A stretch of 64,000 nucleotides of DNA from Streptomyces sp. ITFR-21 (GCF_031844685.1 NZ_CP134605.1:5678001-5742000); one strand, 5' to 3'. Counted from the stretch's first letter, positions 9,575-18,548 are shown. Numbers and translations: made by a program. Notes: generated from the letters alone by a model not told the origin.

Positions 9575-10735
9575 GTGCTGGACATCGCCGACGAGCTGCA
9601 CCGCTGGTGCGCGGACGGCCGGCCGTTCGCGGTCGCGACCGTAGCCGCCACCGGCGGCAGCGCCCCGCGGCAGCCTGGCGCCGCCCTCGCGGTGGACGGC
9701 GAGGGGACCGCGGTCGGCAGCGTGTCCGGCGGCTGCGTCGAGGGCGCCGTCTACGAGCTGTGCCGCGAGGTCCTGGCCGGGGACGCCCCCGGCACGCTGC
9801 TGGAGCGCTTCGGCTACTCCGACGACGACGCCTTCGCGGTCGGCCTGTCCTGCGGCGGCGAGATCGACGTCCTGGTCCAGCGGATCGATCCCGCCGCCCG
9901 CCCCGAACTGGCCGGGGCGCTGGCCGCCGCCGCCTTCCGCGAACCGGCCGCGGTGGCCCGGATCGCGGCGGGCCCGGCGCGGCTGCTCGGCCGGGCCCTG
10001 CTGGTACGGCGGCAGGGCCGTCCCGAGGGCTCGCTCGGCGACCCGCTCCTGGACCGCACCGGTGCCGGCGAGGCACGGGCGATGCTCGCGGCCGGCCGCA
10101 CCGGTCCCGTCCGGATCGGCGCGGACGGCGGCCGCTGCGGGGTACCGGTCACCCTGCTGGTCGAGTCGAGCGTGCCGCCGCCCCGGATGCTGGTGTTCGG
10201 CGCGATCGACTTCGCCGCCGCCCTGGCACGCGTCGGGACGTTTCTCGGCTACCGGGTCACCGTCTGCGACGCGCGGCCGGTGTTCGCCACCGGGCGGCGC
10301 TTCCCCGAGGCCGACGAGGTGGTCGTGGACTGGCCGCACCGCTACCTCGGCGCCGAGGCCCGCGCCGGCCGGATCGACCCGCGCACGGTGGTCTGCGTGC
10401 TCACCCACGACCCCAGGTTCGACGTGCCGCTGCTGGAGCGGGCGCTGCGCCTTCCGGTCGCCTACGTCGGCGCCATGGGCTCGCGCCGCACCCACGTCCA
10501 GCGGCTGGACCGGCTGCGCGAGGCCGGCCTGGCCGCGTCCGACCTGGCCCGGCTGCGGTCCCCGATCGGCCTCGACCTCGGCGCCCGCACCCCCGAGGAG
10601 ACCGCGCTGTCCATCGCCGCCGAGATCGTCGCCGCCCGCGGCGGCGGCACCGGCCTCCCGCTGACCGGCGCGGCCACCCCCATCCACCACGACCCGCCGC
10701 CGGCCTCCCCCCGGGCAGGTGTCCCGGCGGTGTGA
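9575..10735 (+). CDS. xdhC: XdhC/CoxI-family molybdoenzyme maturation protein
   Basis: A 386-residue soluble factor of the XdhC/CoxI family, which binds molybdenum cofactor, promotes its sulfuration and inserts it into xanthine dehydrogenase. The N-terminal CoxI domain (about 1-75) contains FAVATVAATGGSAPRQPG and the conserved SVSGGCVEGAVY. The C-terminal Rossmann-type domain (about 205-345) begins RMLVFGAIDFAAALARVG and contains TVVCVLTHDPRFDVPLL and YVGAMGSRRTHVQRL. GTG 9575 follows GGGAG eleven bases upstream. It is divergent from pucR, which fits purine induction. The xanthine dehydrogenase subunits it would serve are not in this window; a MobA-like gene at 35.8 kb may belong to the same maturation path. 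Confidence 0.88.
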   Translation: MLDIADELHRWCADGRPFAVATVAATGGSAPRQPGAALAVDGEGTAVGSVSGGCVEGAVYELCREVLAGDAPGTLLERFGYSDDDAFAVGLSCGGEIDVLVQRIDPAARPELAGALAAAAFREPAAVARIAAGPARLLGRALLVRRQGRPEGSLGDPLLDRTGAGEARAMLAAGRTGPVRIGADGGRCGVPVTLLVESSVPPPRMLVFGAIDFAAALARVGTFLGYRVTVCDARPVFATGRRFPEADEVVVDWPHRYLGAEARAGRIDPRTVVCVLTHDPRFDVPLLERALRLPVAYVGAMGSRRTHVQRLDRLREAGLAASDLARLRSPIGLDLGARTPEETALSIAAEIVAARGGGTGLPLTGAATPIHHDPPPASPRAGVPAV

Positions 10736-10805
10736 CCGGCGGGCCCGCGGCGGGCCGTCAGGGCCGTCCACGCCGCCGCGGACCGGGACTGTCGGTGGTG
10801 GCCCC

Positions 10806-10817
10806 TACCGTGGGCCC
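10806..10817 (+). promoter_or_regulatory. -10 box of a leaderless transcript
   Basis: TACCGT at 10806-10811 ends six bases before the ATG at 10818, placing transcription start at or next to the start codon. No ribosome-binding site precedes that ATG. Confidence 0.6.
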
Positions 10818-11924
10818 ATGCCCGCCACCGTAAACCGCCGCACCCTCAACCGGACCCTGTTGGACCGCCAACTCCTTTTGGAGCGGGCCGATATGGGGAT
10901 CGAGGAGGCGGTCAGCCACCTGCTGGGGCTCCAGTCGCAGGTGCCCGGCTCGCCGTACCCCGGGCTGTGGGGCCGGCTGCGCGGCTTCACGTTCGAGCGG
11001 CTCGGGCGGCTGCTGACCGAGCGGCGGGTGGTCCGGCTGGGGCTGATGCGGAACACCGTGCACCTGGTGACGGCGGCGGACGCGCTGCGGCTGCGGAGCT
11101 GGCTGCGGCCGAAGTTCGAACGGGATTGGCGCTCCTCGCCGTGGGCGGCGGGGACCACCGGCGTGGACATGTCCGCGCTGGTCGCGCTCGGCCGCCGGGC
11201 GCTGCGCGAACGGCCGCTCGGGCCCGCCGAGCTGAAGGCGGTGCTGGGTGAGCGCTTTCCCGCCGCCGACCCGGAGTCCCTCGTCGGCGCGCTCCGGACG
11301 GTGGCGCCGCTGGTGCAGCTGCCGCCGCGCGGGGTGTGGGGCGCGGCCGGCGGCGGCCTGCGGTACGCGTTCCTCGACGACTGGGTCGGCCGGCCGCTCG
11401 CCGGGGACCCGGGTCCGGCCGGTACGGTCCGCCGCTACCTGGCCGCGTACGGTCCCGCCACCCCCGCCGACATGCAGAAGTGGAGCGGGCTCACCGGCCT
11501 GGGGCCCGTCTTCGCCGGCATGGACCTGCGCACGTACACCGGCGAGGACGGGCGGCGCCTGTACGACCTGCCGGACGCGGCGCTGGCCGACCCGGCGCTG
11601 CCGGCGCCCGCCCGGTTCGTCGCCGACTTCGACAACCTCCTCCTGTCGCACGCCGACCGCACCCGCATCCTCGGCGACGTACCCAAGACCCGGGTGATCA
11701 CCGTCAACGGCCTGGTCCGCGGCACCGTCCTGATCGACGGCTTCGTCGGCGGCACCTGGCGCTTCGAACGCACGAAGGGGGTGGCGGCCGCCGTCGCCGT
11801 CACCCCCTTCACCGCGCTGCGCGCCGCGGACCGCGACACCCTGGCCGAGGAGGGCGCCCGGCTGCTGGCCGCCGCCGACCCGGCCGCGGCGGCCTACGAC
11901 GTCCGCTTCGAGCCCCCGGCCTAG
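10818..11924 (+). CDS. Winged-helix DNA-binding domain protein (HTH_42/YcaQ-like)
   Basis: A 368-residue protein of the actinobacterial AlkZ/YcaQ-like winged-helix family. The start RRTLNRTLLDRQLLLER and LLGLQSQVPGSPYPGLWGRL are its usual N-terminal signature. RNTVHLVTAADALRLR and the C-terminal VLIDGFVGGTWRFER are also typical. YcaQ/AlkX-type relatives unhook alkylated bases and crosslinks; whether this subfamily has glycosylase activity is not established. The start is fixed by a -10 box six bases upstream, so translation is probably leaderless. Its end overlaps a short repeat remnant shared with other convergent gaps. Confidence 0.8.
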   Translation: MPATVNRRTLNRTLLDRQLLLERADMGIEEAVSHLLGLQSQVPGSPYPGLWGRLRGFTFERLGRLLTERRVVRLGLMRNTVHLVTAADALRLRSWLRPKFERDWRSSPWAAGTTGVDMSALVALGRRALRERPLGPAELKAVLGERFPAADPESLVGALRTVAPLVQLPPRGVWGAAGGGLRYAFLDDWVGRPLAGDPGPAGTVRRYLAAYGPATPADMQKWSGLTGLGPVFAGMDLRTYTGEDGRRLYDLPDAALADPALPAPARFVADFDNLLLSHADRTRILGDVPKTRVITVNGLVRGTVLIDGFVGGTWRFERTKGVAAAVAVTPFTALRAADRDTLAEEGARLLAAADPAAAAYDVRFEPPA

Positions 11925-11948
11925 GGCCGGTCGGGGGGCCTCCGCGGA
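11922..11948 (+). repeat. Possible remnant of the dispersed intergenic element
   Basis: Starting on the TAG stop of the preceding gene, TAGGGCCGGTCGGG and then CCTCCGCGG resemble the head of the copy at 63921 (TAGGGTCCGTCGGG, then TCTCCGCGG). It also lies in a convergent gap. It is short, so chance similarity is possible. Confidence 0.35.
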
Positions 11949-11973
11949 GATGCCCCCGGCTGCCCCCGCCCTG

Positions 11974-13959
11974 CTAGCCCGCCGCCTCGAACGCCCGCCC
12001 CGCGGGCGTCTCCGCCGGGCCGCTGCGGAACAGCCCGCTGCTCGGCTCGCCGTCGTCGGCCGGCAGCCCGAACCAGGCGTACCGCTGGAGGTACGACAGT
12101 CCGTCCAGCATCTTCGCGGCCGACGTGACGAACGCGGCCTGCTGCTGGTCGGTCGGGAAGCGGGTGCCGTCGGAGAAGTCGATCAGCGCGAACTCGGTCA
12201 GCCAGATCGGCCTGTGGTACCGGTTGTAGACCGCCTGGAGGTACGACTTGAGCTGGGCCACCGCGTTCGCCGTGGTGAAGTCGCCGCCGTACCAGTGCAG
12301 GGTGATGAAGTCGACCCGGTAGCCCTTGGCCTGCGCGCCGGACATGAAGCGGTCCAGCCAGCCGCCCGCGGTGTCGCCGCCGTACGCCACCGCCGGGCTG
12401 CCCAGCACCTTGCCGGTGTCCATCAGCTTCGGCCACAGCGACAGCGCCTGGTCCACCGTCATGTTCGACTGCTGCGCCATGTCGGGCTCGTTGAAGCCCA
12501 GCAGGTACGGGCCGGCCGCCTTCGCCTGCGCCAGCGAGTTCGCGTCGACGCTGTTCGCGCCCCAGATCATCGGTACGAAGCCGGGGCCGCTGATACCGCT
12601 GTGGGTCGGCGACCAGGTGTAGTACCAGCCCGCGCCGGACCGGGCCAGCGCGGTGTTCACCCCGTTGAAGGACCACACACCGACGCCCTTGCGGACCGAG
12701 CTGACCGGGGGCGCGGGTGGCGGGGCCACCGGGGGTTTCGCCGGGGCGTGGGTGGTGGCCTTCGGGGTGGGCTTCCGGGCGGGCGGCTTCCTCGCCGGTG
12801 CGGGCGACTTCGCGGGCGTCGTCGTCACCGGCGGCGGCGTGGTGGCGGCCCGCAGCGTCGCGGCCGGCCGGGTGGCGGCCGCCTGGTGCGCGGCGGGCGC
12901 CGGGCTGCCGGCCGACAGGTGGACGGCCAGCAGGGCGCCGGCGGCGACCGCCGCGACGGCGCCCATGGCGGCCGCGGGCACCGCGAGCGGGCCGTGCAGC
13001 AACCGCGGCCGGGCCCTTCGCAGGCCGTGGGCCCCTCGTCGCGCACCGCTCCGCACCGGGGGGTGGGAGTGCGGAGCGGTGCGCGGGGCCGCTGGGGGAG
13101 CGGCCTGGGAGGGTGGTACCGGGGAGGCGGGCGAGTGCGCGGGCATCGGGACGAGGCCCGGGTGCGGGGTGGCGAACGGGGTGCCGATCGGCACCGGCAG
13201 CAGCGGCAGACCGCTGAGCAGCCGGTCCACCGGCAGCAGTACCCCGCCGACCCGGCCGCAGGTCCGGCAGTTGCGGACGTGCCGGGCGAACCGCTTGCGC
13301 CACAGCGGGCTGGGCACGCCGTCCCAGCCGCCGGCCAGCTGGTGCAGGTCGGGGCACTCCTCGGCGGCGCCGAGGGCCCGCACCACGGTCCTGGAGGTCT
13401 CCAGCTGCTCCTTCATCCGCTGGACCTTGACCGCCGCGTGCTGCCGGCTCAGGCCGAGCGCGCCGGCCAGCTCCGAGCGGCCGATGTCGCCGGTCTCCTC
13501 CAGCCACCACAGCGCCAGCAGCGTACGGTCGTCCGGGTCGAGCCAGCGGGTGGCCTCGGCGATCTCCCGGCGCTGGTCGGTCAGCCCGAGACGCAGGATC
13601 GTCACCGAGGCGAAGTCGGAGGCCGGGTCGGGTAGCAGCTCGGCGGTGTCCAGCGCGGTCTGCTGGTGCCAGGACGCCTTGCGGGCCTGCTCGCGGTCCC
13701 GGACCTGCCGGACCGCGATCGCCACCAGCCAGGACCGGAACGCGGCCGGGTCGCGCAGCTCGCCGAGCCCGCGCACCACCCGCAGCAGTGTCTCCTGCAC
13801 CACGTCGTCGACGTCGTCGTGGCCGTCCAGCGCACGGCCCACGATGTTGTAGACCAGCGGCAGGCATTCCGCGACGAGCAGATCCAGTGCCCGCTGGTCG
13901 CCCGCCCGTGCCGCGACCACCATGCCGGGGTCGGGCCCGACCCGATCGCCTGCGCGCAT
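11974..13959 (-). CDS. ECF sigma factor fused to a membrane-anchored GH128 glycoside hydrolase domain
   Basis: A 661-residue fusion. Sigma region 2 (about 18-95) has LVYNIVGRALDGHDDVDDVV and DPAAFRSWLVAIAVRQVRDR; region 4 (about 125-190) has LDPDDRTLLALWWLEE and the HTH IGRSELAGALGLSRQHAAVK. A zinc-binding anti-sigma-like HxxxCxxC (H227, C231, C234) follows, then a Pro-rich stretch, one membrane helix (about 326-348), a Thr/Pro/Lys-rich outer linker and an Asl1/GH128-type domain (about 424-658). The latter keeps the expected acid/base GFNEPD (E491) and nucleophile WLTEF (E589). GH128 enzymes cut beta-1,3-glucans. The layout suggests a sigma factor held at the membrane by a wall-exposed sugar sensor. 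No separate anti-sigma gene adjoins it. ATG 13959 is the likely start. The domains are clear; signalling is inferred. Confidence 0.85.
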   Translation of the reverse strand: MRAGDRVGPDPGMVVAARAGDQRALDLLVAECLPLVYNIVGRALDGHDDVDDVVQETLLRVVRGLGELRDPAAFRSWLVAIAVRQVRDREQARKASWHQQTALDTAELLPDPASDFASVTILRLGLTDQRREIAEATRWLDPDDRTLLALWWLEETGDIGRSELAGALGLSRQHAAVKVQRMKEQLETSRTVVRALGAAEECPDLHQLAGGWDGVPSPLWRKRFARHVRNCRTCGRVGGVLLPVDRLLSGLPLLPVPIGTPFATPHPGLVPMPAHSPASPVPPSQAAPPAAPRTAPHSHPPVRSGARRGAHGLRRARPRLLHGPLAVPAAAMGAVAAVAAGALLAVHLSAGSPAPAAHQAAATRPAATLRAATTPPPVTTTPAKSPAPARKPPARKPTPKATTHAPAKPPVAPPPAPPVSSVRKGVGVWSFNGVNTALARSGAGWYYTWSPTHSGISGPGFVPMIWGANSVDANSLAQAKAAGPYLLGFNEPDMAQQSNMTVDQALSLWPKLMDTGKVLGSPAVAYGGDTAGGWLDRFMSGAQAKGYRVDFITLHWYGGDFTTANAVAQLKSYLQAVYNRYHRPIWLTEFALIDFSDGTRFPTDQQQAAFVTSAAKMLDGLSYLQRYAWFGLPADDGEPSSGLFRSGPAETPAGRAFEAAG

Positions 13960-14050
13960 CACAGCCCCATTCTTGTTCGCTTTCTCTGCCCTCGAACAGG
14001 AGACGGTCCCATGACCTGCGGATAACAGAAAAGTCCGGCACCGGAAAAGA

Positions 14051-14089
14051 CCGCCGCCCGCACCCGGGAGCACCGGGTGCGGGCGGCGG
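14051..14089 (-). terminator. Rho-independent-type terminator of the GH20-GH16 operon
   Basis: A perfect 17-bp stem (14051-14067 with 14073-14089; arms CCGCCGCCCGCACCCGG and CCGGGTGCGGGCGGCGG) with a five-base loop. Read on the minus strand it lies just past the GH16 stop and is followed by TCTTTTCC, a T-rich run. Confidence 0.75.
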
Positions 14090-14102
14090 GCGCGGGGCGC
14101 GG

Positions 14103-15566
14103 TCAGCTCGCCGGGACGGTGTCCTTGAAGGCGGTGCCGGCCGCGCGCAGCCCGGACACCGCGGACTGGACCTGCGCCGGGGTCAGCACCTGGTCCTTGA
14201 GGAAGTACACGTAGTCCACCCGCTCGTTGTACGAACGCGCGGTGCCGCCGGTCTGGCCCGCCAGGTCGATCAGCCAGTGGTTGAAGTCGATGAACTGGCC
14301 GACCTCCGGCAGGTACGGCTCACCGTGGGTCGCCACGGTTTGGCCGTCGACGGAGTAGGTGATGGCGGTGCCGTCGACGGTGATCTGGAGGTCGTGCCAG
14401 CCGTCCAGGCTCCCGTACTGCTGGCCGTGGGTGTTGACGGCGTTCCACGGGTCCGGGTTGTACGTCTCCCAGGAGGTCTCGTACATGATGTCCTGGGTCT
14501 CGCCCCAGCCGCCGTTGGGCAGGTACTCGAAGTCCTGCTCGCTGTAGTTCGGGTCCATCGGGGCGTTCAGCGGGGTGAAGTTGAAGAAGGTCTGGACGAC
14601 GTGGTCGCCGTCCGGCCCGCCGGTCGGGGTGTCGTTGAACTTCACCCGGGCCGCGTAGGTGCCGTTCTTGAACTTCTGCGCGGTGGTCTGGATCTCGGTC
14701 TCCCGGGTGCCGGCCGCGGTGCCGTCCGTGGTCAGCTTCAGGTTCATCACCTTGTCCGAGCCGTCGGTGACGAAGGTGACGTCCTGCGGCGACCAGGTGG
14801 CGCCGGCCACCCCCGGGCCGCCCTGGCCGGACTTGACGGTCCAGCCGTGCTGCTGGATCGCCGGGTCGGAGCTCGCGGTGTAGCTGAAGTCGTCGAACAG
14901 CGTCGGCCCGGTGGGTACGGTGCCGCCGCCAGGACCGGTCGGCGGGGTCGTCGGCGGCGTGGTGGGGGGTGTGGTGGGCGGCGTCGGGTCGTTGCCGGCC
15001 GGCGCGGTGCCCCAGATCACCGCGCCGTTGTCCTGCACGGTCACCTTCGACCAGTCGGCGTACGCGGTCTGGGCGCCGTTGAAGGAGTAGTCGTCGGACT
15101 GGGTGAGGGTCTGCCAGTCGGCGCGGTAGAACCGCAGCTGCATGTCGCCGGTGTTCTGCCCCGGCGCCAGCGAGCCGGCGCCCGCGGTGAAGCCGATCTC
15201 CAGGTAGCGGTCCGCGGTCGCGGTGGGGTTGGCGAGCGTGCCGAACGTGCCGGTGACGTTGGCGCAGCCCCTGACCGCCCAGGAGCAGGCGAAGCGGTAG
15301 GTGATCGACGGGCCGTCGGACTTGAAGTAGTACCGCACGGTCACCCGGCTGAGCGGCACCGAGGTGCTGCCGGTGTCGGTGAGCTCCAGCCACGGCTCCG
15401 TCTGGTCGGCGGTGGCCCCGGAGGCGCTCGTACGGTACTGGGCGGTGAGCGAGTCCTGCGCGGCGGACGCGGGCAGCGCGGTGAGCGCGGCGCAGGCGAG
15501 ACCGGCGGCCGTGCACACCGCTACGGCGGTACGGACCCTGGCGGACACCCGGAACTTTCCTGACAC
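14103..15566 (-). CDS. Secreted CBM3-GH16 endoglucanase/carrageenase-type hydrolase
   Basis: A 487-residue secreted enzyme. The signal peptide (1-36: basic start, VAVCTAAGLACAALTALP, ASA-A cleavage) leads into a CBM3-like cellulose-binding module (about 38-187, LTAQYRTSASGATADQTEPW). A PTTPPTTPPTTPP linker (about 194-210) is followed by a GH16 fold (about 223-445) with the catalytic ExDxE motif as EQDFE (343-347; E343 nucleophile, E347 acid/base). GH16 enzymes hydrolyse beta-1,3/1,4-glucans or other plant and algal polymers; the substrate cannot be fixed from sequence. GTG 15566 follows AAAGGG and starts 26 bases after the GH20 stop, so the two form an operon. A strong terminator follows. Confidence 0.88.
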   Translation of the reverse strand: MSGKFRVSARVRTAVAVCTAAGLACAALTALPASAAQDSLTAQYRTSASGATADQTEPWLELTDTGSTSVPLSRVTVRYYFKSDGPSITYRFACSWAVRGCANVTGTFGTLANPTATADRYLEIGFTAGAGSLAPGQNTGDMQLRFYRADWQTLTQSDDYSFNGAQTAYADWSKVTVQDNGAVIWGTAPAGNDPTPPTTPPTTPPTTPPTGPGGGTVPTGPTLFDDFSYTASSDPAIQQHGWTVKSGQGGPGVAGATWSPQDVTFVTDGSDKVMNLKLTTDGTAAGTRETEIQTTAQKFKNGTYAARVKFNDTPTGGPDGDHVVQTFFNFTPLNAPMDPNYSEQDFEYLPNGGWGETQDIMYETSWETYNPDPWNAVNTHGQQYGSLDGWHDLQITVDGTAITYSVDGQTVATHGEPYLPEVGQFIDFNHWLIDLAGQTGGTARSYNERVDYVYFLKDQVLTPAQVQSAVSGLRAAGTAFKDTVPAS

Positions 15567-15592
15567 GGTGATCCCTTTCGACAGTGGGGGTT

Positions 15593-17173
15593 TCACGGGG
15601 ACTTCAGTGAAAGCTGGGACGGGGGAAGGGGGCCGGGGCCCGGGAGCCCGGCGGCCCGGTGGCCGACGCCCAGTGCCACGAGGCGGGCCTCGTGGCGTGC
15701 CAGCGCCGGAAGGAAGTCGGCCGCCCAGTCGCTCGCCGGGTTCCACGCCCGGTCGGCGAGCGCGCACAGCCTGGGGAAGGCCAGGTACTCGATGTCCGCC
15801 GGGGTGCGGACGAACTCGCTCCACAGCTGCGCCTGCGTGCCGAGCACTTGGGCCGCCGCGGCCGGCTCCCAGGACGCGGGCGCGGGCTCCCCGCCGTGCA
15901 CGGTCCGCAGGTCGACCACCGCCCCGGCCTGGCCGAGCGGTTCGCCCGGGGCGTCGGACTGCGGGTAGTCCAGGTACGTGGAGCGGTAGGGCGCCATGAC
16001 CACCTGGTGGCCCCGGCGCGCGGCGGACAGGCCGTGCTCGGTGTCCCGCCACGGCATCACGGCGAACTCCGGCGGCAGCGCGCCGGAGTCCTCCGCCCAG
16101 CACAGCGGGGTGCGCCCGGCGTCCAGCAGGAAGCGGCCGATCCGGCCGAGGAACCAGCCGTGCAGCTCCTTCGGCGCGATCCCCAGCCCGGCCGCCCGGG
16201 ACCGGGCCCGCGCGCTGGACTCCCACTCGGTGACCGGGCACTCGTCCCCGCCGACGTGCACGTACCGCGAGGGGAAGACGTCCAGCACCTCGCCGAGCAC
16301 GGTCCGGCAGAAGTCCAGCACCTCGTCGTGGACGCCGAGGACGTTCTCGCTCACCCCCCACTCGGTCCACACCTCCAGCCGCCGTCCGGGGACGTTGCCC
16401 AGCTCCGGGTACGCCGCCAGCGCGGCCCGCGCGTGCCCCGGCATCTCGATCTCCGGGACGACGGTGACCCCGCGCTCGGCCGCGTAGGCGACCAGCGAGC
16501 GCAGTTCCGCGGCGGTGTACGCGCCGGCGTGCGGCTCGTCGTCGAACCGGCCGCTGCCGGCGCGGCCCAGCATCGACCGGGCCCGTACCCCGCCGACCTC
16601 GGTGAGCCGCGGATACGCCGCCACCGGCATCCGCCACCCCTGGTCGTCGGTGAGGTGCAGATGCAGCACGTTCAGCTTGTGCAGCGCCAGCAGGTCCACG
16701 AACCGGCGCAGGAACGACACCGGCTGGAAGCGCCGGGCGACGTCCAGCAGCACGCCCCGCCAGCCGAACCGCGGCACGTCGGTGATCCGCACGCAGGGCA
16801 CCCGCCACGGCACCCCGGCCGCCGGCCGCGCCGACAGCGCCTCGGGGGGCAGGAGCTGGCGGATGGTCTGCACCCCGCGCAGCAGCCCCGCCGGCCGGGC
16901 GGCCCGCAGCAGCAGCCCGTCCGGCCGGACGGTCAGCTCGTATCCCTCGGCGCCGAGTCCGCCGGGCCCCGGGCCGTCGCCGCACGGGTCGACGGCCAGC
17001 ACCACCTCGCCGGCCGGTGCCGGCCGCAGCGGCAGCCCGGTGGCCGGCGCCAGCAGCGTACGCAGCAGCCGGGCCGCGGCCGAGGCGCTGCCCTCGGCCC
17101 GTACGGCGGTGTGTTCGTCGAAGGTGAACCAGCCGGGCGTCCGGGCGAGTCGGGTGGGGCGCGGAATGATCAC
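15593..17173 (-). CDS. GH20 beta-N-acetylhexosaminidase
   Basis: A 526-residue enzyme releasing terminal N-acetylglucosamine from chitobiose-type substrates. The small N-terminal GH20b domain (about 1-130) precedes the barrel (about 133-490), which shows FGWRGVLLDVARRF, NVLHLHLTDDQGWRMP, VPEIEMPGHARAALAAYPEL and the catalytic Asp-Glu pair in HVGGDECP (D310, E311) used for substrate-assisted catalysis. It has no clear signal peptide, so it probably acts on imported chito-oligosaccharides, or is exported another way. GTG 17173 has GGAG nine bases upstream. It is the first gene of the operon with GH16, divergent from a DasR-like regulator, with a dre-like operator in the shared region. Confidence 0.9.
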   Translation of the reverse strand: MIIPRPTRLARTPGWFTFDEHTAVRAEGSASAAARLLRTLLAPATGLPLRPAPAGEVVLAVDPCGDGPGPGGLGAEGYELTVRPDGLLLRAARPAGLLRGVQTIRQLLPPEALSARPAAGVPWRVPCVRITDVPRFGWRGVLLDVARRFQPVSFLRRFVDLLALHKLNVLHLHLTDDQGWRMPVAAYPRLTEVGGVRARSMLGRAGSGRFDDEPHAGAYTAAELRSLVAYAAERGVTVVPEIEMPGHARAALAAYPELGNVPGRRLEVWTEWGVSENVLGVHDEVLDFCRTVLGEVLDVFPSRYVHVGGDECPVTEWESSARARSRAAGLGIAPKELHGWFLGRIGRFLLDAGRTPLCWAEDSGALPPEFAVMPWRDTEHGLSAARRGHQVVMAPYRSTYLDYPQSDAPGEPLGQAGAVVDLRTVHGGEPAPASWEPAAAAQVLGTQAQLWSEFVRTPADIEYLAFPRLCALADRAWNPASDWAADFLPALARHEARLVALGVGHRAAGLPGPGPLPPSQLSLKSP

Positions 17174-17422
17174 GGCGGTGGTCTCCAGGAGGCCGGGGAG
17201 CGGCGGGCGGGGGAGGGGACGGACGGGGGGCGCGGGTCCTGGGTGGTCGGCCTTCGACGGCACGGGCGGTCGTCGCGGAGGCGACCCGGTTCTGCGGCAG
17301 CGGGTGGACCGCCGGTACCGGCGGCGTGAACGGTGCCGGCGGCGCCGCCGTGGCGCCCCGGCCGGTGCCGACGGCGGTGCCGCACGAGGACGGCCGGGCC
17401 GGTGGAACTTACCACTTCGCTA

Positions 17423-17462
17423 ACTGGTCTGGTACTGGTTGGAGAAGGTGGCATAGACCAGT
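17423..17462. promoter_or_regulatory. DasR-type operator region (dre-like)
   Basis: On the minus strand, ACTGGTCTATGCCACC (17462-17447) matches the known dre consensus ACTGGTCTAGACCACT at 13 of 16 positions. A second half-site ACTGGTCT lies on the plus strand at 17423, followed by another ACTGGT at 17434. The region lies upstream of the GH20 gene and faces the GntR gene, so it could control both. Confidence 0.65.
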
Positions 17463-17636
17463 GAGGGCGTCAAGGGGTTGCGCGATCCGCAGCCCACGGT
17501 CGTATACGTCCAGTCCCGGGGCCCTTCGCGGGTACTGCCCGCCATGGCCGCCGGACCGTACTGGCGTGCTGGTCAACAGTTGGCTAACCTGACTGGACAG
17601 CACTGGGCAGCGGAGCCGCTGGAGGGGGCACACGTC

Positions 17637-18485
17637 ATGGACAGGGCACCGTCGCGCTCGGCACTGAAACGCGAACGGGTCCGCGACCACCTGATGGAGC
17701 TCGTGGAGTCCCGGGAGCCCGGCGACCCGATCCCCTCCGAGCGCGCCCTGTGCGAGCAGCTCGGCGTGTCCCGCCCCACGCTGCGCTCCGCCGTCGACGA
17801 ACTGGTCACCACCGGGCTGCTGGTCCGCGAGCACGGCCGCGGCATGTTCGTCGCCCGCGCCAAGATCACCCAGGAGCTGGTGCCCGACGCCAGCGCGCAC
17901 CGGCTGCCGCAGGCGTCCGGCAGCTGGGCCGGCCGGGTCCTGGAGTTCACCACCGTCCAGGCCGGCGCCCGGGTCGGCCGCAAGCTGCACATCTCGCCGG
18001 CCGCCGGGATCGTCTACATCGCCCGGCTCCGGCTGGTCGACGGCGAGCCGATGGCCATCGAGCACCTGCACGTCCCGGCCGCCCTCGTCCCCGGGCTCGG
18101 CCCCGCCGACATGGAGTCCGGCGACTTCTACGACGTGCTGCGCGACCGGTACGGCGTCCGCGTCCACGAAGCCGTCCAGTCCATCGAACCGACCGTCACC
18201 AACGAGGAGGAGGCCCGGCTGATCGGCGTCCCGGTGCTCTCCCCGGCACTGCTCTTCGAACGCCTCACCAAGGACGCCGCCGGCCGCCCGGTCGAGTACG
18301 TGCACTCCGTCTACCGCGGCGACCGCTACCGGATCGTCTCCCGGCTGTCCCTCAGCGGCGGCGCACCCGGCCCGGCCGCGCCCTTCACCGGCGCCCGCCA
18401 TCACCCGGGCATCCCGCCGGGCGACCTGTCCGGCCGCGACGGCGTACCGGCGCTGACCGTCGGGGACGTGCAGCCGGCCGACTGA
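17637..18485 (+). CDS. DasR-like GntR/UTRA regulator
   Basis: A 282-residue HutC-type regulator. The winged helix (about 10-75) has RDHLMELVESREPGDPIPSE and LCEQLGVSRPTLRSAVDELV; the UTRA effector domain (about 95-235) ends in VEYVHSVYRGDRYRIVSRL, nearly the same as the C-terminal signature of DasR, the N-acetylglucosamine-sensing master regulator of streptomycetes. A tail of some 40 residues extends beyond it. ATG 17637 has GGAGGGGG upstream. Divergence from a hexosaminidase operon and the nearby dre-like site suggest a local aminosugar repressor, probably a paralogue of the global DasR. Ligand and targets are inferred. Confidence 0.85.
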   Translation: MDRAPSRSALKRERVRDHLMELVESREPGDPIPSERALCEQLGVSRPTLRSAVDELVTTGLLVREHGRGMFVARAKITQELVPDASAHRLPQASGSWAGRVLEFTTVQAGARVGRKLHISPAAGIVYIARLRLVDGEPMAIEHLHVPAALVPGLGPADMESGDFYDVLRDRYGVRVHEAVQSIEPTVTNEEEARLIGVPVLSPALLFERLTKDAAGRPVEYVHSVYRGDRYRIVSRLSLSGGAPGPAAPFTGARHHPGIPPGDLSGRDGVPALTVGDVQPAD

Positions 18486-18548
18486 GCCCGAGGGACGCCG
18501 GGCCGGCCCCGCAGCAGGACCGGCCGGTGCCGCGGGGCGGTCCCGGAC

